A stretch of 64,000 bases of DNA from Blautia schinkii. Its GTDB lineage: Bacteria; Bacillota; Clostridia; Lachnospirales; Lachnospiraceae. The translations under genes and the position numbers were made by a program. The notes under the pieces are model-generated. The model was not told the DNA's origin. It saw only the letters and a program-made list of their open reading frames with translations, and did not search any database. This document shows positions 53,501 to 60,868 of the stretch, piece after piece (position 1 is the stretch's first letter; each line of letters starts with the position of its first letter). The stretch is taken from the NCBI RefSeq assembly GCF_013304825.1, contig NZ_JAAWUO010000019.1, forward strand, positions 1 to 64,000, given 5' to 3'.

Positions 53501-53705
53501 TGGCAAACTGCCGGCGGGAGAACATATGCTTGAACTGACTGTATTCGGAAACAGGGTAAACACCTTCGGCACTTTGCATAACTGTGACCGGAAAGAAGAC
53601 TGGTACGGACCGAATGCCTGGAGAACAACAGGTGATCTGTGGGCATATGAATATCAGATAAGGCCAACCGGACTTCTGAAAGCACCGGTACTTATGGAGC
53701 GGTAA
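50544..53705 (+). CDS. GH106-like (alpha-L-rhamnosidase family) glycoside hydrolase
   Basis: A 1053-residue enzyme. The amino-terminal region PGSEYRAAPFWAWNCRMTKAEIDNTLDALKAMGMGGGHIH, the LYDEDRWPSGAGGG segment and FTDEPQF are the pattern I associate with the GH106 family and its relatives, which release alpha-L-rhamnose. Carboxylates in YDEDRWPSG and FTDEPQF are candidate catalytic acids. The carboxy end has beta-sandwich-like regions. There is no signal peptide, so it is cytosolic and would act on oligosaccharides imported by the ABC system upstream. AGGGTTAAGG gives a weak ribosome binding site. True substrate is unknown; family placement is moderately sure. Confidence 0.75.
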   Translation: MLYHNGEKLTKEKFQNPGSEYRAAPFWAWNCRMTKAEIDNTLDALKAMGMGGGHIHCRTGMDNPYLGEEFLELVKYSWKKSLEKDMLTWLYDEDRWPSGAGGGLVTRDHKYRIRFLLFTPECQDGKEIGNSDLRSSGQAVRSNERTFLGRYQVHLENGYLAEYEKISEDQELKEGFQEWFAYLEVSGDNPWFNNEAYLNTLDKEAVKRFVEVTHEKYYENLGQEFGKTIPAIFTDEPQFSHKQCLDFADERMDVTIPYTDDLEDTFKAAYGHSLLEHLPELFWELPGEAVSRIRYEYHDHIAERFADAFADTIGCWCREHGIALTGHMMEEPTLETQTAALGEAMRSYRSFEIPGIDMLCDRRELSTAKQAESAVHQFGREGMTSELYGVTNWDFDFRGHKLQGDWQAALGVTVRVPHLTWTSMAGEAKRDYPASISYQSPWYKEYPLVENYFARVNTALTRGVPHVKLAVIHPVESYWLFWGPKEQTAPIREEMDENFIHMIEWLLYGTVDFDFISESLLPDLNMGQEEEKLLKVGAMKYDTVLVPNCLTLRNSTLEILEKFKERGGRVIFAGQLPKYADAYPSDRGAKLAQKCETVAFSKYRLLEAVKGARDIEVLEDDGKPSTNLIYQMREEGENRWLFLCHVNRTEKISDACIVINELQERRKNQDLPREEKLRIRIRGAWKVTVYDAMTGEIYPVNAEYHKGDTVLKRSMFDHDSLLLWLEPSGTGEENNELGSACMSKKCSCALDISDQVEIIRSEPNVSILDLAEYAFDGGEWQDEDEILRIDNRFREKLGYPLRMEAFAQPWTNDKVEGFEHTLALRFHINTETALKGTFLAMENDEKTKIFLDAKPVENKADGWYVDHCIRKILMPDMEAGEHELIVEIPYNSKVNIEAMFLLGEFSVKVVGRDQILGAASHKAAFSDLTSQGYPFYGGNVTYQIPFVSNGGEVSVRENLFRAPVIKASVDGKEAGYIAFSPYEISLGKLPAGEHMLELTVFGNRVNTFGTLHNCDRKEDWYGPNAWRTTGDLWAYEYQIRPTGLLKAPVLMER

Positions 53706-53730
53706 GACGCGAAGACAGCAAAATTAAAGG

Positions 53731-53759
53731 TTGTAATTACAGAAAGTGTGAGTTATAAT
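53731..53759 (+). promoter_or_regulatory. Promoter of the FMN riboswitch leader
   Basis: TTGTAA and consensus TATAAT with exactly 17 bases between, 19 bases before the riboswitch begins. Confidence 0.75.
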
Positions 53760-53777
53760 AAATTCACAAAAGAAAAT

Positions 53778-53887
53778 TTCTTCGGGGCAGGGTGTAATTC
53801 CCTACCGGCGGTATAGTCCGCGACCCGCTTCGGCGGCTGATCTGGTGAGATTCCGGAACCGACAGTAAAGTCTGGATGAGAGAAGAA
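53778..53887 (+). ncRNA. FMN riboswitch (RFN element)
   Basis: P1 pairs TTCTTC with GAAGAA. The conserved core reads CGGGGCAGGGTGTAATTCCC, then ACCGGCGGTATAGTCCGCGA, then CTGATCTGGTGAGATTCCGG and AACCGACAGTAAAGTCTGGA, ending GATGAGAGAAGAA. It senses FMN and controls the riboflavin transporter gene downstream. Confidence 0.98.
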
Positions 53888-53915
53888 CGCGCAGTATTTT
53901 TAAACGTGCTCAGTG

Positions 53916-53941
53916 CCCCGGGAAGAAGTTCCCGGGGTTTT
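53916..53941 (+). terminator. Expression-platform terminator before ribU
   Basis: CCCCGGGAA / TTCCCGGGG with a four-base loop, followed by TTTT. It lies 28 bases after the FMN aptamer, as expected for transcription attenuation by FMN. Confidence 0.92.
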
Positions 53942-54031
53942 CTATGTTTGGGAGAATTATTCAGGAAATTCTCGCGACATGATTTTGGCAGAAATTTTCT
54001 TTGGAATATTTCGAAAGAAGGAGAGAGAATT

Positions 54032-54667
54032 ATGAGTGAACAGGTATTGCAGAGAGGAAACGCCATGGAAAGGAGCAGGACAAGGACAATCGCGCAGGTA
54101 GCCATGCTTGGTGCTGTTGCAGGTGTGCTGATGAATCTGGAATTTCCGATCCCGTTTCTTGCACCGTCTTTTTATCAGCTTGACTTTTCCGAGGTTCCGG
54201 TTATGGTGGGAACTTTTGCCATGGGTCCTGTAGCAGGTATTCTGATCGAGCTTGTGAAGATCCTCGTGCATCTTGTGACCAAGGGAACTATGACAGCCGG
54301 TGTCGGTGATGTTGCCAACTTTCTGTTTGGATGTGCTTATGTAGTACCGGCAGGACTGATTTATCGTTTTCATCATAAGAAGAGCAGAGTACATGCAGTT
54401 GCAGGTATGGCAGTTGGAACTGTTCTGACAGCGATCCTTGCATGTTTCATCAATGCGTTCGTACTGCTTCCGGCTTACGGTAAAGCTTTTGGAATGCCGA
54501 TCGAGACTTTTATCCAGATGGGAAGCGCAGTACACAGTTCAGTAAACGGACTGCTTACATTTGCACTGCTGATCATTGCACCGTTTAATATTTTTAAATA
54601 TGCAGTGACATCCCTGATCGTGTTTGTAATTTATAAGAAAATCCGTGTTGTGCTGAAAGGTGACTGA
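54032..54667 (+). CDS. ribU: Riboflavin ECF transporter S component RibU
   Basis: A 211-residue membrane protein with about six helices, the riboflavin-binding subunit of an energy-coupling-factor transporter. TIAQVAMLGAVAGVLMNLEFPIPFLAPSFYQLDFSEVPVM is the RibU signature, and KTG-type and membrane segments follow in FGPVAGI-like order. Its leader has an FMN riboswitch, which strongly supports riboflavin as substrate. The ECF ATPases and T component are shared and encoded elsewhere. GAAGGAGAGA precedes the ATG at 54032. Imported riboflavin would feed FMN/FAD for the flavinylated proteins in this window (inference). Confidence 0.94.
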   Translation: MSEQVLQRGNAMERSRTRTIAQVAMLGAVAGVLMNLEFPIPFLAPSFYQLDFSEVPVMVGTFAMGPVAGILIELVKILVHLVTKGTMTAGVGDVANFLFGCAYVVPAGLIYRFHHKKSRVHAVAGMAVGTVLTAILACFINAFVLLPAYGKAFGMPIETFIQMGSAVHSSVNGLLTFALLIIAPFNIFKYAVTSLIVFVIYKKIRVVLKGD

Positions 54668-54700
54668 TTTAAGCATAAAAGACATATTACGGATTTTGAC

Positions 54701-54764
54701 ACAGAAATGCCATGTAACGTGCAGCTGTTTGAGGCAGCGGCCGGTACATGGCATTTCTGTTTTG
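54701..54764. terminator. Terminator between ribU and the MATE gene
   Basis: Sixteen-base arms ACAGAAATGCCATGTA / TACATGGCATTTCTGT, followed rightward by TTTGG. It mainly terminates ribU, and may also serve the convergent MATE gene, whose stop lies about 28 bases away. Confidence 0.8.
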
Positions 54765-54791
54765 GTCAGCAGGTATTTTTTGTTTGAATTT

Positions 54792-56186
54792 CTAAATTTC
54801 CTGGTCGGATTCCATGGATTTCATAATTCCAAGTTCCTTTCTTGCAAAAACAACTGCAAGCACGAAAGCAGAAGTATCTGCGATCGGTCCTGCATACATG
54901 ACACCGTCAATTCCAAGAAAGAGCGGGAAGATCACGATCAGCGGCAGCAGGAAAAGTACCTGTCTTGTAAGGGACATGATGATACCAAGCTTTGCCTTGC
55001 CGATAGAGGTGAAAAATCCGGCAGACATAGGCTGTATTCCATTGGCAAAAGTCATCAGCATAAAGATGCGGAGATATTTTTCCGCAAACTGAAAATACAG
55101 ATCGTTTCCGTTTCCGAAGATGCCCACGATCTGATGTGGGAAGAACTGGAAGCAGATAAAAAATATCATAGCGATAATGGTGCAAAGTGTTACGGAACAG
55201 CGGTAAGTCTGACGTACACGGCTGTATTTTTCGGCTCCGTAATTAAAGCCCCAGATGGGCTGGGAACCCTGGGAGATTCCGATGCAGATAGCCATAAATA
55301 CCTGGTTAACTTTTGAGATGATGCCTGCGCAGGCAATAGGGATATCACTTCCGTAAACAGATTCTGCTCCGTAGTGGCGGAGAATATTGTTCATAACGAT
55401 CTGTACCACAGCAATGGCAATCTGGTTGATGCAGGATGCCATTCCGAGGGAAAAGATCGCACACAGGTTGGGAAACCGCGGGATCAGCATGGAACGGTCA
55501 AGATACATTTTTCGGAGTCTGGCGAAATAAAAGATCACCAGAATTCCGGAAACGACCTGCCCTGTGACTGTTGCCCAGGCTGCGCCTTTGATCCCCCAGC
55601 CGAATCCGAAGATAAAAAGCGGATCCAGGATGGTGTTGATAATGGCTCCGATCAATGTGCAGGTCATGGAATAAGTCGGGCTTCTGTCTGCGCGGATCAG
55701 GTGATTACCGCCAATGGAAAGCACATAAAAAGGAAGTCCGATGGCAGTGATCCCCATGTAGTCAATGGCGTATGGCATAACGTCCGGTGTTCCGCCGAAG
55801 AGGTGAAGCAGCGGTTTCAGGAACAAAAGCACGATCACTGCGATCACAGTGCCGAAGATTGCAAGGGAAGAAAGTCCGGTTCCTGCGATGGAGCTGGCCT
55901 TTTTTTCCCGGCCTGCACCCATTTCCAGGTTATAGTTGGACGCACTTCCGATTCCCAGGAGAAGAGCGGCTGCAGTGGAAATGATGGTTACCGGAAATGC
56001 AATGTTGGTGGCTGCATTTCCAAGCATTCCAACTCCCTGCCCGATAAAGATCTGGTCAACTATGTTGTAAAATGCACTGACCAGCATACTGATCACTGCA
56101 GGAATGGCGAATTTGGCGATCAGGCTGCCTACTGGTGCAGCTCCCAGAGGATTTTCATCCTGGGAGACAGTTGTTTGATTGTTCAA
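54792..56186 (-). CDS. MATE family multidrug/cation antiporter
   Basis: A 464-residue protein with twelve predicted helices. Signatures of the MATE/NorM family are SLIAKFAIPAVISMLVSAFYNIVDQIFIGQGVG, FPVTIISTAAALLLGIGSASNYNLEMGAGREKKA and the duplicated half with CIGISQGSQPIWGFNYGAEKYSRVRQTYR. It exports drugs or metabolites by sodium or proton antiport; the substrate cannot be predicted. The start is TTG at 56186, supported by AAGGA six bases upstream; no ATG is nearby in frame. Confidence 0.92.
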   Translation of the reverse strand: MNNQTTVSQDENPLGAAPVGSLIAKFAIPAVISMLVSAFYNIVDQIFIGQGVGMLGNAATNIAFPVTIISTAAALLLGIGSASNYNLEMGAGREKKASSIAGTGLSSLAIFGTVIAVIVLLFLKPLLHLFGGTPDVMPYAIDYMGITAIGLPFYVLSIGGNHLIRADRSPTYSMTCTLIGAIINTILDPLFIFGFGWGIKGAAWATVTGQVVSGILVIFYFARLRKMYLDRSMLIPRFPNLCAIFSLGMASCINQIAIAVVQIVMNNILRHYGAESVYGSDIPIACAGIISKVNQVFMAICIGISQGSQPIWGFNYGAEKYSRVRQTYRCSVTLCTIIAMIFFICFQFFPHQIVGIFGNGNDLYFQFAEKYLRIFMLMTFANGIQPMSAGFFTSIGKAKLGIIMSLTRQVLFLLPLIVIFPLFLGIDGVMYAGPIADTSAFVLAVVFARKELGIMKSMESDQEI

Positions 56187-56336
56187 TGTTTTTCCTTCTT
56201 TCTGAATAATGATTGATTATAGCATTTTTTGCGATTTGGTGAAAGCATAAAAATTGACCTTTTGTGTGGGATGGACTACAATGTGTTTATGAGGCTATGT
56301 TGTAAAAGAGAATATTTTGGAAGGAGTTTTTCTGAG

Positions 56337-56948
56337 ATGGGTAAGATCAACAGTGTAAAAAAACTTACAGATAATAAATTCGTGAATCTTTACGGAGTGG
56401 ATGCAACCAGTGTTCACAATACGCAGGTTTCGTATTTTGTGGCTTCCAGAGCGAAGGATGTGGAAGATATGAAGCTGTCCACAGGGGAAAATAATCCGGA
56501 TGGTGTGATTATTTACAGTGTTTATGGAGAGAAGCATGACAAGGTAGTTCTGATTCGTCAGTATCGTTATACTATCGGCGGGTATATCTATGAGTTTCCG
56601 GCAGGTCTGGTGGAACCTGGGGAAGATTTTCATGAGGGCGCAGCCAGAGAGCTTTACGAGGAGACAGGCCTGAAGCTTGAGCCGATCAAGGTTGCAGAAG
56701 CTTTTGAGAAGCCGTATTTTACAACCATCGGAATGACAGATGAATCCTGTGCAACCGTCTATGGCTACGCCAGTGGTGAAATCAGCGCAGCAGCCCAGGA
56801 AGACAGCGAAGAAATCGAAGTTATCATCGCTGACAGAGATGAAGTACGAAGAATCCTGAAGGAAGAAAGAGTGGCTATTATGTGTGCATATATGCTTATG
56901 CACTTTTTGAAAGATGAGGAGCCGTTTGATTTTCTGAAGGAAATCTGA
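56337..56948 (+). CDS. Nudix hydrolase, ADP-ribose pyrophosphatase-like
   Basis: A 203-residue Nudix enzyme. The Nudix box is complete: GLVEPGEDFHEGAARELYEETGLK (G, EX7RE, EEXG positions all present). VVLIRQYRYTIGGYIYEFPAG preceding the box is the ADP-ribose pyrophosphatase (NudF-like) pattern. It would cleave ADP-ribose or related nucleoside diphosphate sugars. AAGGAG lies about ten bases before the ATG at 56337. The gene is divergent from the MATE gene; no promoter was assigned in the 150-base gap. Confidence 0.88.
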   Translation: MGKINSVKKLTDNKFVNLYGVDATSVHNTQVSYFVASRAKDVEDMKLSTGENNPDGVIIYSVYGEKHDKVVLIRQYRYTIGGYIYEFPAGLVEPGEDFHEGAARELYEETGLKLEPIKVAEAFEKPYFTTIGMTDESCATVYGYASGEISAAAQEDSEEIEVIIADRDEVRRILKEERVAIMCAYMLMHFLKDEEPFDFLKEI

Positions 56949-56957
56949 GAAAAATTT

Positions 56958-56988
56958 CAGGGGAATCTGCCATGTGCAGATTCCCCTG
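56958..56988. terminator. Bidirectional terminator between the Nudix gene and the unknown leftward gene
   Basis: Perfect 13-base arms CAGGGGAATCTGC / GCAGATTCCCCTG with a five-base loop. Leftward it runs into AAATTTTTC, rightward into TCTGTTAC. It serves the convergent genes on both sides. Confidence 0.82.
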
Positions 56989-56996
56989 TCTGTTAC

Positions 56997-57518
56997 TTAC
57001 AGTTCCACGATCATTCCTGTGTCTTTATTATATTTACAGTATTTACCATTCTCAGAGATGAAAGGCTGATAGGTATCCGTGCGGTTATCTTTGACATATA
57101 CGATTCCTGTAGCGATCATCTCTACCAGTGAGAAACGTTTACTGAGGCTGGAGATCCAGCGGTAGGTCTTCTGGTTGCCATCATCTGCCATGATAAGGTT
57201 ATAGCCGCCCGGACAGGCCTCCAGGGAGAAGTAGACCTTCTGCGCTCTGAAGGATACTGCAAATACCTGGCCTGTGATGTAATCAGAGAAATTATCCTCC
57301 ACAAATTTACGGAAGGACTGAAGATCATAGGTAACACCTGTGGTTTCATCTGTGAGCTTATCTCCGCGTTCAATACGGGCTTTCAACAGTTTCAGAACCT
57401 CGATCGTCCAGTTGATAAAGGAAATGCTGCTGTAGCTCATGCTCTCCTGCAGCTGATCTACCAGCTTCTTAGAAAGGACATTGGATCTTGACGCTTCATT
57501 AAAAAGTTCTTCGTTCAT
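56997..57518 (-). CDS. Conserved-looking cytosolic protein of unknown function
   Basis: A 173-residue soluble protein with GGAGGGAATATT before its ATG. No signal peptide or membrane segment is visible. It seems helical in its first half (VLSKKLVDQLQESMSYSSISFINWTIEVLKLLKARIERGDKLTDETTGVTYDL) and ends with short strands (TDTYQPFISENGKYCKYNKDTGMIVEL). I recognise no family. It lies downstream of, and in the same direction as, the URO-D relic and URO-D gene. Confidence 0.7.
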   Translation of the reverse strand: MNEELFNEASRSNVLSKKLVDQLQESMSYSSISFINWTIEVLKLLKARIERGDKLTDETTGVTYDLQSFRKFVEDNFSDYITGQVFAVSFRAQKVYFSLEACPGGYNLIMADDGNQKTYRWISSLSKRFSLVEMIATGIVYVKDNRTDTYQPFISENGKYCKYNKDTGMIVEL

Positions 57519-57630
57519 AATATTCCCTCCAGAATTTTATTTCCATGTAGGATTTTTTGTACTTTTTTGTATCTTTTATTATAAATCTGGATTATACATA
57601 AAGCAATAAAAAACATGTAAAATGACAATA
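57519..57630. other. AT-rich gap between the unknown gene and the URO-D relic
   Basis: A T-rich stretch (plus strand) with no gene; it would hold the promoter of the leftward unknown gene. No clear -35/-10 pair was fixed. Confidence 0.4.
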
Positions 57631-57774
57631 TTATGAACCGCCGGGAATGATATTTCCGAAATAGATCGGAAACAGAGGGTCATTGATCCATTCCTGGTAT
57701 TCATACTGTTTTACAAAACGATCCGGATGACCGCCCCTGATAGTTTCCATAAAGTTTTCACGAATTGTAAGCAT
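57631..57774 (-). pseudogene. 47-codon amino-terminal fragment of a URO-D family protein
   Basis: A short leftward frame with an excellent ribosome binding site (AGGAGG eight bases before the ATG) encodes MLTIRENFMETIRGGHPDRF followed by VKQYEYQEWINDPLFPIYFG and NIIPGGS. This resembles the start of URO-D family methyltransferases as I remember them (ENF..T..G..PDRFV.QYE...PGG). It stops where the barrel should begin. It lies 15 bases downstream of the full URO-D gene in the same operon. It is probably the remnant of a second, truncated methyltransferase gene, but the intact start signals mean a small functional peptide cannot be excluded. Confidence 0.6.
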
Positions 57775-57788
57775 AAGAAACGCCTCCT

Positions 57789-59099
57789 TTATTTATGTCC
57801 ATATGTATACAAGGTTTCAAACATTGCTTCCAGGTTTTCACGTTTGGCATTATCAATACAGCCATTTGTGTCAAAAATATATCCGCCGCCAGGTGCACAG
57901 ATATCGATCAGCTTCTTTGTTTCATCAATAACCTGCTGTTTTGTGCCATGCTCCAGAATATAGATCGGAAGATTGCCTGAGATTGCAGCAGTACCGCCGA
58001 GGATTTTTTTGGCACGTTCCATATCTGCAGTCTCAAAATGGTAGATGACCTTGCCTTTAGGTATATCAGCCAGCTGTTCCAGACGGGTATTGTAGCGGCC
58101 TTCTGTGTAAATATACGGAGTAACACCCATATCGATCAGGGCAAGCATACATTTTTTGAGAGGTTTCCAGTAGATACGCTCATACTGTTCCGGACTCATG
58201 AAACCATCCATACCTTTATGAAGTGGGAAGAAAACACGTTTCACAGGAAGCGGGACACTGCGGAAATATTGCCAGGATTCAATCTGGATATCAGCCATCA
58301 GATCACAGGCCGCTTCCAGTTCATCCGGATATTCAAGCTGGTCAGTAAGGGTAGCCAGAGTTCCACGGTAGTAATCACCGATGATATCAAAAGGAGCTTC
58401 ACCTGCACCTGTAAACATAGGCGGGAATCCAAGGTCAGCAAGACGGTTGGAAACTGCGTTGGAAGCGTCAGCTGCTTTTGCATCCTCCTCCCCGATCTTT
58501 GCAAGCAGAGAAAAAGCCTCCTGTGCCTGTCTGGAATAAAGGGAAGCCAGCGGGGTGGTATTCAGCACAATAGACGGAACGAAGCGGATATCAGACAGTC
58601 CCTTTAGTGCAGGAAAGGCTCTCGGGATATATTTGCGGAGCATAAAGCCTGTAAAATCCTTCAGCAGTTCCGGATATTCGCTGTCATCCATATATTCATT
58701 CTCAATAACCTGATGGGTGGAAAAATCAGGAACACTGGTTCCGGGACGTCCCGGCCAGTCGATCATGGTCGATCCGGCAAGCTCATTGGCCTTTCCGCTG
58801 GTGAAACCTGTATGTGTGGCTGCGTCCGGCTGGAATTCCTGATAGAATTTCATCAGAGCTTCCGATGCGGCAGGAAAATCATACATGGCAGCCTTATAAG
58901 AGGAGCCTTCCAGATTGTAGGGAAGAGCACCAAGCATCGGACACATCGGAATACGTTCCGGCTCTTTCAGAGCGGTGGCATCCTCTACCAGCTGGATACG
59001 TTTGGCAAATTTTTCGACAGCAGGGGCATCCTTTTCGGCTGCACGGACATTGGTTGCGAACCATGAGGAACTTGCATCAAAATTCTTTCTATCTTCCAT
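57789..59099 (-). CDS. Uroporphyrinogen decarboxylase-family protein (corrinoid methyltransferase-like)
   Basis: A 436-residue member of the URO-D superfamily, longer and different in role from heme-pathway HemE. Typical features are ERIPMCPMLGALPYNLEG near the start, GDYYRGTLATL, FFPLHKGMDGFMSPEQYERIYWKPLKKCMLALIDMG and the carboxy-terminal ISGNLPIYILEHGTKQQVIDETKKLIDICAPGGGYIFDTNG. Such proteins in anaerobes often transfer methyl groups from methoxylated or methylated compounds to corrinoid proteins or cofactors. No corrinoid protein gene is adjacent. The ATG at 59099 has AGAGGTG nine bases upstream. It is divergent from a PucR-type regulator. Confidence 0.85.
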   Translation of the reverse strand: MEDRKNFDASSSWFATNVRAAEKDAPAVEKFAKRIQLVEDATALKEPERIPMCPMLGALPYNLEGSSYKAAMYDFPAASEALMKFYQEFQPDAATHTGFTSGKANELAGSTMIDWPGRPGTSVPDFSTHQVIENEYMDDSEYPELLKDFTGFMLRKYIPRAFPALKGLSDIRFVPSIVLNTTPLASLYSRQAQEAFSLLAKIGEEDAKAADASNAVSNRLADLGFPPMFTGAGEAPFDIIGDYYRGTLATLTDQLEYPDELEAACDLMADIQIESWQYFRSVPLPVKRVFFPLHKGMDGFMSPEQYERIYWKPLKKCMLALIDMGVTPYIYTEGRYNTRLEQLADIPKGKVIYHFETADMERAKKILGGTAAISGNLPIYILEHGTKQQVIDETKKLIDICAPGGGYIFDTNGCIDNAKRENLEAMFETLYTYGHK

Positions 59100-59208
59100 A
59101 ACAATAAACACCTCTTTCTTGATTTTTTGTATATTTCAACTATACTTTGATTATATCAGACAATTATTTTTCGTATATATCCAGGGAAAACACAGATACG
59201 AAGAAAAA

Positions 59209-59246
59209 AAGGAGGAAATTCGTCTGCACAGACGAAAATATAGAGT
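59209..59246 (+). promoter_or_regulatory. Shine-Dalgarno separated from its start by a hairpin
   Basis: AAGGAGG at 59209-59215 is the only good Shine-Dalgarno for the gene starting at 59247, but it is 31 bases away. Between them, TTCGTC-tgcaca-GACGAA (59219-59236) forms a six-pair hairpin. Folding would bring the effective spacing to about 13 bases. An in-frame TAG at 59241 rules out an upstream start. Confidence 0.5.
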
Positions 59247-60734
59247 ATGAAGCTGAGCATGGATATTATCGAGCAGTGGATACAAAAATATGAACCTGTA
59301 TCTACCATTGTTTCCGATGAACTTACCATTGCAGGAATCCGGCTTTTTTCCTATGAGAAGACACCGGATCCGGATTATCTTTATATTGGTCGTACCGGAG
59401 ATTTTTTTCAGCGTTCGCAGGATAAAGAAGTTCTGCTGGTGCACAGGAAGGATGTTATCAGCCTTCGGACAGAAGAACTGGAGGATGTTTTTGATATGGT
59501 GATGGATGCTTTTGTTTATTATCAGAAATGGGAGCAGACCATGCTTGCAGCCTTTCAGCAGGAGAACCCGGAGCAGGTGATCATAGATGCGTGCAGGGAT
59601 ATTTTCGGGCCTGTATTTTTTACTGATACCAGTCTTCAGGTAACTGCGTTTTCCAGACAGTATCCTAAGGGCAGTGTCAACCGGAACTGGGATGATTTCT
59701 GGGATATCGGTACATTATCTGTAGATTCACTTGTGCAGATGCAGAAGGGAAAGTATATGGAAATGCTTCCTCAGAAATGGGACTGTGAGATTTTTTATGA
59801 AGAATATACAGACAGCTATCCATGGTCTATGATGATCAGTCAGGAGAACAGTGAACATCAGCTGACAGGTCAGCTGACGATCGTCAGTCAGGAAAAATTC
59901 CGAAAGTATCAGAAACATCTGGCACAGATTTTGAAGCAGGCTCTCTGCCTTGTGGCAGGCCATGATTCAGGAAAACAGCAGGGAACGGTGGTACAGAGCC
60001 TTTTTCGGGATTTTCTTCAGGGAAGACATCTGGATGAGAATGGTTTCCGGACATTTTATCAGATGCAGGGCTGGGAGCCGTCACAGCCAGGTGTTGTGGC
60101 AATCCTGGAAAAAGATGATGCAGGTGGCCGGAATTACGGATATCAGATGTGGGCCCTGTGCAGTTATTTTCCTGAGATCGTATTTTGTCAGGATGGGGAG
60201 AGCGGGAATGGGAATATTGTCTGTGGAGTTCCGGTAAAGCAACGGAGGTTTGAAGAATCCGGTAATCGATACGGCACAGAGTTTCCGGAACGTTTTTCAG
60301 ATATGCTGAAAAGACTGGGCTTCCGAATGCACTGCAGTTATCCTTTTGCAGGAATCAGGAACATGAGTATTCAGTACAGGCAGGCCAAAAAAGCACTGGA
60401 AAAAGGAGTGAAGGATTACTATAACTGTGCACTGGAAGATATGACCGCCCTGTATCGGGATTCTCTTTTAAGAAGACTTGCCATCCATCCGGCACTTGAC
60501 AGACTCAGAGAGTATGACAGCCGGAAATCCACGGATTTTTATCATATCCTGCGTGTATATCTTCAGTGCGAGCGTGACAGGGTTCTTACGGCGAAGAGGC
60601 TTTTTGTGCACAAAAATACTCTTGTGTACCGCCTGAAAAGGATAGTGGAGATATTTGACCTTGATCTGGACAATGCTTATGAAAGAGAATATCTGACAGT
60701 ATCATTTCTGGTAATGGAGAATTCCGGAAACTGA
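59247..60734 (+). CDS. PucR-type transcriptional regulator
   Basis: A 495-residue regulator. The first two thirds form a sensory region (a GAF/PucR-like part around 100-230). The carboxy end carries the PucR helix-turn-helix (about 425-490: STDFYHILRVYLQCERDRVLTAKRLFVHKNTLVYRLKRIVEIFDLDLDN), with HKNTLVYRLKRI diagnostic of the group. It is divergent from the URO-D gene and may activate it in response to a substrate such as a methylated compound; this is inference from position. The start is ATG 59247 with an unusually distant Shine-Dalgarno; ATG at 59259 is an alternative. Confidence 0.85.
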   Translation: MKLSMDIIEQWIQKYEPVSTIVSDELTIAGIRLFSYEKTPDPDYLYIGRTGDFFQRSQDKEVLLVHRKDVISLRTEELEDVFDMVMDAFVYYQKWEQTMLAAFQQENPEQVIIDACRDIFGPVFFTDTSLQVTAFSRQYPKGSVNRNWDDFWDIGTLSVDSLVQMQKGKYMEMLPQKWDCEIFYEEYTDSYPWSMMISQENSEHQLTGQLTIVSQEKFRKYQKHLAQILKQALCLVAGHDSGKQQGTVVQSLFRDFLQGRHLDENGFRTFYQMQGWEPSQPGVVAILEKDDAGGRNYGYQMWALCSYFPEIVFCQDGESGNGNIVCGVPVKQRRFEESGNRYGTEFPERFSDMLKRLGFRMHCSYPFAGIRNMSIQYRQAKKALEKGVKDYYNCALEDMTALYRDSLLRRLAIHPALDRLREYDSRKSTDFYHILRVYLQCERDRVLTAKRLFVHKNTLVYRLKRIVEIFDLDLDNAYEREYLTVSFLVMENSGN

Positions 60735-60791
60735 CCGGGCGGAAAGTCATGAATGTTTAAAAAAACATCCAAAACAAAATAGGCAAAATGG

Positions 60792-60820
60792 TTGAAAACA
60801 GTTCGGGTTACAGCTAAAAT
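60792..60820 (+). promoter_or_regulatory. Promoter of the hybrid kinase gene
   Basis: TTGAAA and TAAAAT with exactly 17 bases between, about 40 bases before the start codon. Confidence 0.65.
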
Positions 60821-60868
60821 GGGAACATCAGAAAAAGAAGAAAATTATATAACGGAGCGAAAATTTTA

